Source: Desulfolinea sp050305405
GTDB taxonomy: Bacteria; Chloroflexota; Anaerolineae; Anaerolineales; Villigracilaceae
Length of the DNA stretch: 64,000 nucleotides
Assembly (NCBI GenBank): GCA_050305405.1
Contig: JBNLFG010000001.1
Span: 310,001 to 374,000 of the forward strand
Reading direction: 5' to 3'
Made by a program: the position numbers and the translations under genes. Positions 31,841 through 40,935 of this stretch are shown in pieces. The notes beneath the pieces are model-generated. The model worked only from the letters and a program-made list of their open reading frames with translations, had not been told where the DNA came from and did not search any database. Position 1 is the first letter of the stretch. Each line of letters begins with the position of its first letter.

Positions 31841-31927
31841 GAACACGGATTGCACGGATTTTGCGGGTTTTCACGGATAGAACTTTAAAGTCTGCGGAAA
31901 TCCGCTGTATCGGCTAAATCCGCGTTC
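31841..31927. repeat. Family E palindromic intergenic repeat
   Basis: GAACACGGATTG at the left end and AATCCGCGTTC at the right end are complementary with a few mismatches; ACGGATT units recur between them. Confidence 0.65.
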
Positions 31928-31956
31928 TATTTTCGAGATATTCGGAAGGAGCAAAA

Positions 31957-32724
31957 ATGACCAAAACCATCTTCATGATCCACGGCATGTGGGGAACCGC
32001 AGCATTCTGGGATACCTACAAAACCTTTTTTGAAGGCAAAGGCTACCGCGTCATCACAACAAATTTACGCTACCATGACATTGGTCGCAAGGATGATCCC
32101 GATCCGCGCCTGGGCAAGACTCGTCTGCTCGATTACGCCGCCGATCTCGAAAAAGAAATCAGCCAGCTCGACGAAAAGCCGATCATCATGGGACACTCAA
32201 TGGGTGGACTATTAACCCAAATTCTCGGCAGCCGCGATCTGGGCAGTGCGCTGGTCGCGGTCACACCGGCTGCACCGGTTGGGATATTTCCCATCACGCC
32301 CGCAGTTTTATGGAGCTTCAAAAGCATTTTGACAACCTGGGGATTTTGGTCAAAGCCAGTCAAACCAACCTTTGAAGAAGCCTGTTTCATGCTATTTAAT
32401 TTGCTGTCGCCCGAAGAGCAAAAAAGAAACTATGCGGAGAAGTTCGTTCACGAATCGGGACGTGCAGTTGCCGGGGTCGGCTTATGGATGCTGGGCGGCG
32501 GCATGGATGCGCGCGTGGACACGGGCAGGGTCACAGCGCCGATACTGATTCTCTGCGGGACACAGGATCATGCCACCCCCGCCTGGGTCGTACGCCAGAT
32601 CCCGAAAAAACACAAAAACGCCACCTACAAGGAATATCCCGACCACGCACATTGGATCGTCTCCGAACCAGGCTGGCAGGAGGTCGCCGAAGACATCGCA
32701 GAATGGCTTGCAAAACTAACCTAG
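31957..32724 (+). CDS. Alpha/beta hydrolase
   Basis: This 255-aa protein is a soluble alpha/beta hydrolase. The nucleophile elbow is GHSMGG with Ser81; the acid is the Asp in GTQDHATP near residue 209; and the His is in HAHWIV near residue 231. The oxyanion region IHGMWGTAAFW is at 8-18. Likely activity is ester or lipid-type hydrolysis, but the substrate is unknown. The start is supported by AAGGAG, and a perfect terminator follows. It stands alone, convergent with the acyl-CoA ligase gene. Confidence 0.87.
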   Translation: MTKTIFMIHGMWGTAAFWDTYKTFFEGKGYRVITTNLRYHDIGRKDDPDPRLGKTRLLDYAADLEKEISQLDEKPIIMGHSMGGLLTQILGSRDLGSALVAVTPAAPVGIFPITPAVLWSFKSILTTWGFWSKPVKPTFEEACFMLFNLLSPEEQKRNYAEKFVHESGRAVAGVGLWMLGGGMDARVDTGRVTAPILILCGTQDHATPAWVVRQIPKKHKNATYKEYPDHAHWIVSEPGWQEVAEDIAEWLAKLT

Positions 32725-32726
32725 AT

Positions 32727-32766
32727 CAAAAAGGAGTTTTACATAATGTAAAACTCCTTCTTATTT
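32727..32766. terminator. Bidirectional terminator
   Basis: AAGGAGTTTTAC (32731-32742) pairs perfectly with GTAAAACTCCTT (32748-32759). A run on the left and T-rich right flank allow termination in both directions between the hydrolase and acyl-CoA ligase genes. Confidence 0.9.
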
Positions 32767-32786
32767 AAACTGCTTTCAACGACCCG

Positions 32787-34412
32787 TTAATCAGGCAATT
32801 GGTAGTCTTTATATTCAGCACGCAAGACTTTCTTATCAAACTTGCCCACGCTGGTCTTCGGCACAGCTTCGATAAAGACAATGTCATCGGGCATATACAT
32901 CTTCTCAAAGCGCTTGCTCAGGTGTTCGAAAATTTCAGCCTTCGTCAAGTCATCCTTGAAGTCCGGTTTGGGGACGACGCAAGCTAGCGGACGTTCCTGC
33001 CATTTTGGATGCGCCACAGCGATCACCGCCGCTTCGAGCACTTTGGGATGCGCCATAATGACATTCTCGAGGTCCTGGCTGGAAATCCACTCCCCACCGC
33101 TCTTGACCAGATCCTTGGTACGGTCGACGATCTGAACGAAGCCTTCAGGATCGATGGTTACCACATCCCCGGTGCGGAACCAGCCGTCCATATAGGAATC
33201 TGCACTGCGCTCATCGTTGTAGTAGCTGCCTGCCACCCAAGGTCCCTTGACCTGCAACTCGCCATAGGCCTCGCCATCCCACGGAATTTCCTTGCCATCT
33301 TCGTCCACGGCACGCAAGTCCACACCGGGTACAGACATGCCCTGTTTGGCGCGGATAGCAAACCGCTCCGCTTCGGGAAGATCGGTTTGGTAGCTCTTAA
33401 GACGGCTCACGGTGCCGAGCGGCGACAACTCGGTCATCCCCCAGGCATGGATGACATTGAGACCGTGCTTTTTCTCGAACCCTTCGATCATGGATTGCGG
33501 TGCAGCCGCACCCCCAACGATCATGCCGCGCAAGCTGCTCATGTCATAATGTTCTTTTTCCAGCAGGTTTAGAATGCCAAACCACAGAGAGGGCACTCCG
33601 GCGGTAAGCGTCACTTTTTCTGCCTGGACGAGTTCAGCCAGATCACGCGGCTGCATGTGTGGGCCGGGAAAGACCAGTTTTGTTCCCAGCATGACTGAGG
33701 CAAAGGGGGTGCCCCAAGCCAGCACGTGGAACATCGGCACAACCGGCATAAATGTGTCTGCTTCTGAAAGCGCAAACGAGTCTGCCATGCTCAATCCCAG
33801 ACTGTGCAGATAGATCGAGCGATGTGAGTAAACCACACCCTTGGGGTTCCCCGTTGTACCGGAGGTGTAACACATCGCAGCGGCATCATTTTCATTCAGA
33901 ATAGGCCAGGGATATTCGGTGCTGGCATCGGCAAGCAGATCTTCGTAAGCATACACCGGGCTAAGTGTGGTACCTTCCGGCACCGTGTCGCCCATAATCA
34001 CGTAGGCTTCTACATTCTTGAAATGTACAGATAGTTTCTCGATCGCAGGCAAAAGGGTTGGGTCAACAAACAGGACTTTATCATTTGCGTGAGCGACAAT
34101 ATAGATCAATTGCTCAGGTGGCAGGCGCAAATTAAGGGGATGCAAAACCGCGCCCATACATGGCGCGGCAAAGTAAATCTCAAGATGGCGAGCATTATTC
34201 CACGCGAAGGTTGCCACCCGATCCCCACTCTTGATACCCAGCTTGGCGAGTGCATTGGCGAGTCGGGCAACACGCTCGGCCATTTGAGCATACGTAAAAC
34301 GCTCCAGTCCCGGCCCTGCCTTGGTGACAATTTCCTTGGTGGGAAAAAGCCGTCGTGCTCTCTCGAGCAACGGGGTCAGGGTGAGTTGGTAATCCATCAT
34401 TTGTCCTTGCAT
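32787..34412 (-). CDS. Long-chain fatty-acid-CoA ligase (AMP-forming)
   Basis: The 541-aa protein is an adenylate-forming enzyme of the acyl-CoA synthetase family, activating fatty acids via an acyl-adenylate. It has the P-loop YTSGTTGNPKG, HAWGMTELSP, the GWFRTGDVV motif and the C-terminal catalytic lysine in KTSVGKFDKK. The YVAHANDKVLFVDPTLLP-type N-terminal region is typical of medium/long-chain enzymes. I start it at the ATG at 34412, which has AAAGGAGG 5 nt upstream; a TTG six codons earlier is less likely. There are no other beta-oxidation genes nearby. Confidence 0.92.
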   Translation of the reverse strand: MQGQMMDYQLTLTPLLERARRLFPTKEIVTKAGPGLERFTYAQMAERVARLANALAKLGIKSGDRVATFAWNNARHLEIYFAAPCMGAVLHPLNLRLPPEQLIYIVAHANDKVLFVDPTLLPAIEKLSVHFKNVEAYVIMGDTVPEGTTLSPVYAYEDLLADASTEYPWPILNENDAAAMCYTSGTTGNPKGVVYSHRSIYLHSLGLSMADSFALSEADTFMPVVPMFHVLAWGTPFASVMLGTKLVFPGPHMQPRDLAELVQAEKVTLTAGVPSLWFGILNLLEKEHYDMSSLRGMIVGGAAAPQSMIEGFEKKHGLNVIHAWGMTELSPLGTVSRLKSYQTDLPEAERFAIRAKQGMSVPGVDLRAVDEDGKEIPWDGEAYGELQVKGPWVAGSYYNDERSADSYMDGWFRTGDVVTIDPEGFVQIVDRTKDLVKSGGEWISSQDLENVIMAHPKVLEAAVIAVAHPKWQERPLACVVPKPDFKDDLTKAEIFEHLSKRFEKMYMPDDIVFIEAVPKTSVGKFDKKVLRAEYKDYQLPD

Positions 34413-34549
34413 AAAAGCCTCCTTTGGCAAAAAGCGAATAAGACTTGCAATTTAGAAATGGATGTAACTAGGTTGTTGTCTTGCAAATGTGAGCTTTCAT
34501 AAGTATAGCACTTCTAATAGACACTTTCTGGATCAGGCATCTCCCATAG

Positions 34550-34592
34550 AAAAAAGGAGCTTTACTCGTGGCGTAAAACTCCTTTTCATTAA
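34550..34592 (-). terminator. Terminator after the Ser/Thr kinase gene
   Basis: AAAAGGAGCTTTAC (34552-34565) pairs with GTAAAACTCCTTTT (34573-34586), with one mismatch. On the minus strand it is followed by a T run. It sits between the kinase and acyl-CoA ligase genes. Confidence 0.8.
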
Positions 34593-34645
34593 ACCATTCG
34601 CCCCACGTGTAACACCGGAGGCATTATTCAAATCATTCGTTATTC

Positions 34646-36397
34646 CTACGGCACAAAAACCTCGCAAAAGCCCTTTTCGATCTCGCAGACGCCCATCTCT
34701 TCCCCATCCCAGAGCACGCGGAACTGTTTGCTGCCTTCGGCACGAGTCCAGAAGATGGCTTCATTATCAGCGTAATAACTACGGGTGCTCAGATAAATTC
34801 CCTGACAGAGCGAGGGGTTCAGATATTCGTTCGGATTTTCCTTGATCTCAATACTCATACAACGCCCCACATTCAAGACATCGTAAAACTCCTGCCAATT
34901 CCAGCCAAGAAAGGTATTGGTCGGGGCACCGTTCTGATCAAGACGCTCAAATGTAAAAGGAGAAACAGAGCGATTTGTCCCGGCAGCGTTGTAGATGTAA
35001 AAGCCATAGTCATCGTAATAGAGCCACATCCGCTTGTAGTTGACATATTTCGGCGTCGTTGTGGCGGTTGGAAGACCGTTTTCAAGCGTGGGCGTGGCAC
35101 TGGGCAGCGGGGTGAGGGTTTGTGTGGCCGTCCCGACCGCGGTCGGTATAGATGTTGGCAGGGGGGATGGTGTGATCGTCAAGGTCGCAGTCACTGTCGA
35201 CGAGGGGCTGGGTTCAGCCGTCTGCGTGGGCGCGGATGTAATGGTCAGAGTTGGGGATAGGAGAATTTCCACAGTCGGTGACAAGCCCGGGCTGGGCGCG
35301 GCTTCGGTCTGCACGTGGGGCAATGAAATTGATTGGATTTGAGAAAGCATTCGGGAAGGGAATCCGTCTGGGATTAAGATATCCCAATAAAAATATCCGC
35401 CTATGGCTAGAAGCGCCAGCGCCAAGAGATAGAGAAATCCGCGACGCTTTTTCGGTTTTTTACTTGCTTCCGTTTGTATATGATGAGTTGTAGGACGCGC
35501 TTTACCGCTAACCACTGATGCGGGCATGGGCGGCAAAGGCAAGACACGTTTCTGCGCCGGATTTGTGCTTAGTAAGGCTGTGTTGAGCGCGGCCAGCATA
35601 GCTGCGCCGCTTTCATAGCGATCAGCGGGGTCTTTGCTGAGCGCTTTGAGTAAAACATTTTCGGTTTCTACACTTAATTGAGGGTTGACACTGCGCGGCT
35701 TGGGCGGCTCCTGCGTAATATGCTGCAAGGCAACACTGGTCGGCGACATATCATCGAAAGGCACCACGCCGGTTAGCATCTCGTAGAGGATAATGCCCAG
35801 AGAGTATAGGTCAGATTTTGGGGTGGCATCGCTCGAGCGGCGAACCTGCTCTGGGGAAATATAATGGGGCGTGCCAAAAACTTCGCCCGATGAGCCGTGC
35901 TGCATCTCGAGGGCCAGTCCAAAATCACCGAGCACGATACGGTTATCGTCGGACATAAAAACATTGGAGGGCTTTACATCTCGATGAATCACACCGTGCG
36001 CATGGGCATAATCCAAAGCGTTTGAAATCGCGCCACCGATGCGCAGTACTTCGCTGACAGGCAATAGTTTCCCCTTTGTGGCCTGCTCTGAGAGCAGACT
36101 GGCAAGGTCTTCACCATCCACATGCTCCATGACATAGTAATAAAGCCCATCCTGATCGTCAGCATAATAGACCTGAATGATATTTTCATGCCGCCAACGG
36201 GCAATCGTGCGCGCTTCACGGATAAAGCGCTTGGCATAGGTTGGGTCACTGCGATACCGAGCATCAATAACCTTGATCGCTACAGGACGCTGAAGTTTGA
36301 CATCCTGCCCATAGTAGACCTGCGCCATCCCCCCACGTCCAAGTGATCTTTCGATAATAAAATTGGAAAGCCGTTTCCCGATTAGAGGGTCGTCCAT
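34646..36397 (-). CDS. Transmembrane PknB-like Ser/Thr protein kinase
   Basis: The 583-aa protein has a complete Hanks-type kinase domain (residues 14-270): GRGGMAQVY loop, Lys42, HRDVKPSN with the catalytic Asp140, and DFG at 158-160. One transmembrane helix (320-340) follows. The outside part starts with a Pro/Ser/Thr-rich stalk (about 360-440) and ends in a domain of about 140 residues with several Cys, Trp and Tyr residues that I do not recognise. There are no PASTA repeats. The FHA proteins at 56793-58096 are possible downstream readers of its phosphorylation. Likely role: envelope sensing. Confidence 0.9.
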   Translation of the reverse strand: MDDPLIGKRLSNFIIERSLGRGGMAQVYYGQDVKLQRPVAIKVIDARYRSDPTYAKRFIREARTIARWRHENIIQVYYADDQDGLYYYVMEHVDGEDLASLLSEQATKGKLLPVSEVLRIGGAISNALDYAHAHGVIHRDVKPSNVFMSDDNRIVLGDFGLALEMQHGSSGEVFGTPHYISPEQVRRSSDATPKSDLYSLGIILYEMLTGVVPFDDMSPTSVALQHITQEPPKPRSVNPQLSVETENVLLKALSKDPADRYESGAAMLAALNTALLSTNPAQKRVLPLPPMPASVVSGKARPTTHHIQTEASKKPKKRRGFLYLLALALLAIGGYFYWDILIPDGFPSRMLSQIQSISLPHVQTEAAPSPGLSPTVEILLSPTLTITSAPTQTAEPSPSSTVTATLTITPSPLPTSIPTAVGTATQTLTPLPSATPTLENGLPTATTTPKYVNYKRMWLYYDDYGFYIYNAAGTNRSVSPFTFERLDQNGAPTNTFLGWNWQEFYDVLNVGRCMSIEIKENPNEYLNPSLCQGIYLSTRSYYADNEAIFWTRAEGSKQFRVLWDGEEMGVCEIEKGFCEVFVP

Positions 36398-36530
36398 GCT
36401 AATGCCTTGTATACGATGATGGTGTGTATGTGCGAAATGATAATAGTTTTATCATGAATGGTGCGAATAAGACAAATAGCACATGTTGGAAGAGGGATAT
36501 TCGCTAATCAGTCCCCCAACAAGACGACTT

Positions 36531-39008
36531 CTACTCTTCAAACTCATCCAGCTTTAGCGTCTCAGCAAGGTCTCTCTTGGAGACAACTGTCGACGCGCGC
36601 TGCGCAAGGATGGTCTCTCGGCTAAGGGCCGTAATTCGCTGAATATCTTGAACGAAACGGTTGAAGCCCTCTACGTAAGCATCCAGGTAGTCTTGCGTGA
36701 TGGCTTGCGCCAAATCCTGACGTTTGATGGCGTGCAACGCTGCCACATGGGCACGGAAGTCTCGCAACGAGATGCGCATGACGCCATCGGCGTTTGTGAT
36801 AACGCCCCAGACAAGCTGCTTTTGTTCGTTATCATCTTTGGCGGTCACAAAACGTTTGAGCGTACTGGTCGGCACGACAGCGCCAACATTTGAGAAGACT
36901 TCGCTGCCTTTGAGAATATTATTCAACAATTCAAAACGTACGGGGAACTGGTCAAGCATGTGTTGCAACGGTGCAGGGAGGTGTGCAAGCAATTTAATCG
37001 CGCCTACACTCGCGCTTTCTCCCTGTAAGGCAATGCTTTTCAGTTTCGAGAGGATCATCCCCAAGCCAGCCAAAGTAGCCAGATATTTTCTCTGGGCTTC
37101 ATCAAATTCTGCGTATTCAGCGGCACGATCACCCTGGGCTTTTTCATAGCGTTCAAGTGCATCAATCGACTGGCGATGCAGGCGGATCAAGTTCAATTCC
37201 TGGAGCGGAATTTCCACGCTGAGGGGATAGATACGGTCACGCGGAAAACGGCGGCTGGCATCCATCGGGATGAGCACTGCCGGGTTCTGATGGTGAGATT
37301 TTTCCAACATCCCTGTAATCTCGGCAGCGAGGGAGCGGGTTGCACGCTTGGAAGCGAGCAACTCCAATTTATCTAATAATTTGCGCGAGGGTTGATAATT
37401 CGCAGCGTGGATAGCGCGATATAAGATCAGGATGTCGTTCACGGTGAGATGCAATACCTGGCTGCGCTGCCTGAATATCCTGCGTATTTGCAAACAGGCT
37501 TTCAGATTCAACCGGGCGTTTTCTGCCCCTGCTTCCCGAATAACGCGCGGGGCTTTTTGAATGAGTTTACGATCTTTTGAACTCAATTTAAATTCCAGCG
37601 GGGTAAAAAGTATTTGCTTCGCTGGCTTGGACGCAGGCAAAGTGTTCAAGTAAACCGCCCAAGAGAGGGCTTCATTGGTCATGATCTCTGCCAGGGCCGA
37701 ACCGAGAATGCCATCAAAAAAGATATGAGATTGGTCAAAAACAAAGGTGCTGCCGGTTTCAAAGATCGTTAGGGCATGGTCACCGATGCCGCGCTCAGCT
37801 TGGCGAAGTTCGGTTAGCGGTAACTCTGCGGAACGGCGGTCGGCGTTGATGATGATCGGGGCAAAGCGCAACTTTCCTAACGCGCCTTGCAAGTTCGGGT
37901 CAAGTTTGTTGCGTAGTTTGGGGAGGGCTGCACGCCGGATCGTGGCAATCTCGCGCAAGGATGAGGGCGTCCCAGCGGGCATATCCCACAAAGCGGCAAT
38001 CTGTGCCCGAACATTTTCGGCATTGAGAGGTTGATCCGTTTCCGGGGCGTAGATGGGCAAGATGTAGTATTGGCCGCGCAAGATCAGCCCAATTTGGGCC
38101 TGCTCGTACGTGTAGGGAATATGCGTTTCGCCATAAGGGCCCGGCTCAAGATAGGAGAAAATGGACATCTGGCGCTGGTATTCTGGTAAGTCTTTTTCGG
38201 CGTCCTGAAGACGATGTTTCCATTCGCTATGCAAGCTGTCAGGCAGGTCTCGCATGGCTTCTTGCAGGAAATGATGGAACTTAATGCGTCGGTAATCAGG
38301 ATAATCATAGCTGGCGGCTTCAGCCCCCCGTCGATAAGGACGTTGAAGTTCCCAGTCGCGATATAAACCGACATATTCGTGAGAATCCGGCAGGGATGCC
38401 GTTAGCTGGGTTAACAGGGCAATGGAAGTCCGTTCGCGCCATTCAACCTCGAGCAAGGCATCGTACTGATGAAGGGAAGATATGGCAGCCATCACCCATG
38501 CGGTTAGGCGGTCGATTGGGTTGAGAGAAATATCATGCTGCGCCAGAAGGGTATCGAAACCATAGGTTTCATTGGCGTGGCGGGCTGTGTCTTCACGCAA
38601 AGCATAATCGACATAAAATTGCCAAACGCCATCTGGAAAAGCAGAATCGGGGTCTTTGCCCGCCAACTTGAGTAAGTTTTGATAGCCCCAGATCACCGCT
38701 GCAGGCCCCGCGAAGACAGTGCTAAAGGTAACCTGATCGAGAATTTGTTCCACGCCACTATACAGGGCATTGATATGCTGTTGAAGCGTTTGACGGGGGA
38801 TACGCTGAGCAGGCAAACGCGCCAAACCACTTAGGATCATACCCGGCACATTTCCCGCCGGAACGATTTGCGACACCAATGCTACGGCAGCATCAATTTC
38901 AGGGAGAGAGAGACGCGAAAGTTTACGCAGTGGCTCAGATTGAGCAACCGTACGTAAATTTTTGGCTGTCTTTGTGGTAGCTTGCTGAAAGGAACGAGAT
39001 GAGTTCAT
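36531..39008 (-). CDS. Large hypothetical protein with an HxxxDG motif
   Basis: I cannot assign this 825-aa protein to a family. It is mostly helical and has no signal peptide or clear membrane segment, although residues 95-115 are moderately hydrophobic. Residues 427-433 read SHIFFDG, similar to the HxxxDG motif used by CoA-dependent acyltransferases (carnitine/choline acyltransferases, condensation domains). The flanking sequence gives no further support that I can judge. It is transcribed alone; a TATAAT at 39040-39045 (minus strand) is a possible -10 box about 31 nt before the ATG, with no Shine-Dalgarno sequence. Confidence 0.7.
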   Translation of the reverse strand: MNSSRSFQQATTKTAKNLRTVAQSEPLRKLSRLSLPEIDAAVALVSQIVPAGNVPGMILSGLARLPAQRIPRQTLQQHINALYSGVEQILDQVTFSTVFAGPAAVIWGYQNLLKLAGKDPDSAFPDGVWQFYVDYALREDTARHANETYGFDTLLAQHDISLNPIDRLTAWVMAAISSLHQYDALLEVEWRERTSIALLTQLTASLPDSHEYVGLYRDWELQRPYRRGAEAASYDYPDYRRIKFHHFLQEAMRDLPDSLHSEWKHRLQDAEKDLPEYQRQMSIFSYLEPGPYGETHIPYTYEQAQIGLILRGQYYILPIYAPETDQPLNAENVRAQIAALWDMPAGTPSSLREIATIRRAALPKLRNKLDPNLQGALGKLRFAPIIINADRRSAELPLTELRQAERGIGDHALTIFETGSTFVFDQSHIFFDGILGSALAEIMTNEALSWAVYLNTLPASKPAKQILFTPLEFKLSSKDRKLIQKAPRVIREAGAENARLNLKACLQIRRIFRQRSQVLHLTVNDILILYRAIHAANYQPSRKLLDKLELLASKRATRSLAAEITGMLEKSHHQNPAVLIPMDASRRFPRDRIYPLSVEIPLQELNLIRLHRQSIDALERYEKAQGDRAAEYAEFDEAQRKYLATLAGLGMILSKLKSIALQGESASVGAIKLLAHLPAPLQHMLDQFPVRFELLNNILKGSEVFSNVGAVVPTSTLKRFVTAKDDNEQKQLVWGVITNADGVMRISLRDFRAHVAALHAIKRQDLAQAITQDYLDAYVEGFNRFVQDIQRITALSRETILAQRASTVVSKRDLAETLKLDEFEE

Positions 39009-39271
39009 AAGTTATATGCAAAAATAAGAATTGTGGTTTATTATACATTCCATCTTGTCCACCCACATCCCTGATAGGTCATGTTCTGGGATTTGGCGGG
39101 AAAACAGGTTAAATAGAGCCTATAATTTACTGATATTACGCAATTTGCTTTTATGCCCATCTAGCCCCTCAGGGAGAATAACCAGGGCGGTCCAAGCACC
39201 AAAACCAAGCGAAGAAGAAAGCGCTGCAGACCATCAACTATAAAAACGAAAGATAAAAACGGAGGCCAAAA

Positions 39272-39487
39272 ATGGACCAAATAACTCAATATATTAATCT
39301 ACTTCCTTTTTCTCTCATCTATATTCTCTTATTCTGGCTAATCATCCCCCAGCTCACAGGCAGATGGCTCAAGGTCATTATCGCCATTATCTTAATCCCT
39401 GTCGCGTTTGCACTGGCAGGCTATGTGGATATGTATCTACCGAGATTGGTTTACAGCATTAACCGCTGGTTCAGAAACGCCTTCTAA
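39272..39487 (+). CDS. Small two-helix membrane protein
   Basis: The 71-aa product has two hydrophobic helices (about residues 12-28 and 33-52) and a basic C-terminal tail. It has a clear GGAGG site, and its stop codon overlaps the ATG of the next gene (TAATG), which supports it as a real coupled gene. I recognise no family. Confidence 0.65.
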   Translation: MDQITQYINLLPFSLIYILLFWLIIPQLTGRWLKVIIAIILIPVAFALAGYVDMYLPRLVYSINRWFRNAF

Positions 39488-40185
39488 TGCCAACGCGTAT
39501 TCTGCGCAACCCAAACGACCTGAACCATGATGACATCCACGCGTTGTATGCAGGTTTTGATCTACCCATCACGGCGCTGGATTGCGGAAAAAAGTGTGCA
39601 CAGCACAACCCTTCAAGCAAACCTTTTTGCTGCGATATTTGCGAGGCTGTCCCTGCCGCATATGAAAGCGAGTGGGCTGCATTACAGAACACAACCCAAC
39701 TTTGGCATCGCTATCGCGGGGATGAGTGCCGCGCGCTGGGCGAAATTCTCGATGAAGACGAGATGCCGGAAGGTATGCTTCCGCTAGCCTGTTTAGGACC
39801 GCAAGCATGCGAACGTGAAAATCGCCTGTTGAGTTGCCGACAATTCCCCTTCTTTCCCTATGTCAGCTCCGATTACGAATTTCTCGGTCTCGCCTACGAT
39901 TGGGAATTTGAGCAGAAATGCTGGGTAATCAGTAATCTGGATCAAGTGACGGATGCCTATCGGATACAGTTCGTACGCACTTTTGACCGGATATTTGCCC
40001 TCTTTCAGGATGAATTCGACAGTTACGCGCTCCGCTCAGAGGAACTGCGCGACGCTTTCGCGAAAAAGCAGCTCGGGTTCGTGATCGTGCTGCGGGATGG
40101 AGGCTTGGGGATGGTCGATCCGCTCGAGGAGGGCATCACGCTACTCGAAGCAGAGCAAGCTCCGGCTTTTGGGGCGTACCGCTGA
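39487..40185 (+). CDS. Cysteine-cluster protein (YkgJ-like)
   Basis: The 232-aa protein has a Cys-rich N-terminus (DCGKKCAQ, then FCCDICE at about residues 33-52) and a later LLSCRQFPFFPY motif. The spacing resembles the YkgJ zinc/iron-binding cysteine-cluster family, whose members have a final CRxFPF-type motif, but the match is divergent. The C-terminal half is acidic and unassigned. It is coupled to the upstream small membrane protein. A bidirectional terminator follows. Function unknown. Confidence 0.65.
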   Translation: MPTRILRNPNDLNHDDIHALYAGFDLPITALDCGKKCAQHNPSSKPFCCDICEAVPAAYESEWAALQNTTQLWHRYRGDECRALGEILDEDEMPEGMLPLACLGPQACERENRLLSCRQFPFFPYVSSDYEFLGLAYDWEFEQKCWVISNLDQVTDAYRIQFVRTFDRIFALFQDEFDSYALRSEELRDAFAKKQLGFVIVLRDGGLGMVDPLEEGITLLEAEQAPAFGAYR

Positions 40186-40205
40186 TCCAATCCACCAAGA
40201 GAATC

Positions 40206-40240
40206 AAAAAAGGGCTTCGAAATTTCGAAGCCCTTTTGTT
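40206..40240. terminator. Bidirectional terminator
   Basis: AAGGGCTTCGAAATTTCGAA is the left half of an almost perfect palindrome (40211-40236), with A and T runs on either side. It separates convergent genes. Confidence 0.9.
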
Positions 40241-40242
40241 AT

Positions 40243-40935
40243 CTATGGTGCTGTTCCTGTTGTAGCCGTTGGAACAGGCGTATCCGTCGGGACAGGTGTC
40301 TCAGTTGGCGTGGATGTGATGGTGGGCTCTGCCACGACAATCTTGACGAAGATGGCATTGCCGAATTTCTTCCCTGTATCGTCTGTGAGCTGCCAGTAGC
40401 TGGTATAGGAGCCTGCCGTAAGGGGTGCGGTCATGGAGACGGAGACCTCGGCCTGCCCATTGGCGGGGATGCTTGTCCCCAATGCAGTTGGGACACCGCT
40501 CATTTCTTCACCACTGGTGAAGCTAAGGGCGTAATTCGCTTCCCAGGCACATGAGCCGCCATTAAAGATTTGCCATGTTTTCACAAAGGTTTCGCCGGGC
40601 GCGAAAACCGTATTATCCGGAATGGTGATGTCGCTCATATAGACCGCATCCTGACAGGGGACTTCTGTCACCACCAGCATGGTAGCGGTTGGTGGCGCCT
40701 GCGTGGCAGGCTGTGCTGGCGCAGTCGAAATCAACGTCGCAGTTGCAAGCGGGGCAAAAGTAGCCGTCGATGTTTGGCTAGGCTGTGCAGCAAGGGTTTC
40801 CGCAACCGAGGTGTAGACTTGCGCAACGGCTTCTTCGGCAGGGTCAGGGGTTGGTGTTGTTTTGCAAGCAGAGAGCAGGAGCGTTAATCCCAGCAGCACC
40901 ATGAGAAGGTGATTGGGGGCTTTTTTAATTTTCAA
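40243..40935 (-). CDS. Lipoprotein with NBR1-type Ig-like domain
   Basis: The 230-aa protein is a secreted lipoprotein: a hydrophobic signal with lipobox LLSAC places the lipid-modified Cys at residue 24. A Thr/Pro/Ala stalk follows (about 40-90), then an Ig-like domain from about 95 to 200 containing FVKTWQIFNGGSCAWEANYAL, of the NBR1 'next to BRCA1' type known from Chloroflexota secreted proteins. The C-terminal end is a second Thr/Pro run. It probably sits on the outer face of the membrane; binding partner unknown. Confidence 0.85.
   Translation of the reverse strand: MKIKKAPNHLLMVLLGLTLLLSACKTTPTPDPAEEAVAQVYTSVAETLAAQPSQTSTATFAPLATATLISTAPAQPATQAPPTATMLVVTEVPCQDAVYMSDITIPDNTVFAPGETFVKTWQIFNGGSCAWEANYALSFTSGEEMSGVPTALGTSIPANGQAEVSVSMTAPLTAGSYTSYWQLTDDTGKKFGNAIFVKIVVAEPTITSTPTETPVPTDTPVPTATTGTAP

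Larger units (their letters stand above)
31578..31956. other. Gene-free stretch with hairpin, ORF remnant and repeat
   Basis: No intact gene is present. In order it holds a weak terminator-like hairpin (about 31683-31730, with GCGTCAT repeated directly), a reading-frame remnant ending at 31834, repeat family E (31841-31927), and an AAGGAG site serving the next gene. Confidence 0.5.

Noticed and set aside
39031..39243. 70-codon ORF upstream of the small membrane protein
   Set aside because: No ribosome-binding site and no protein-like composition; it lies in the promoter region of neighbouring genes.
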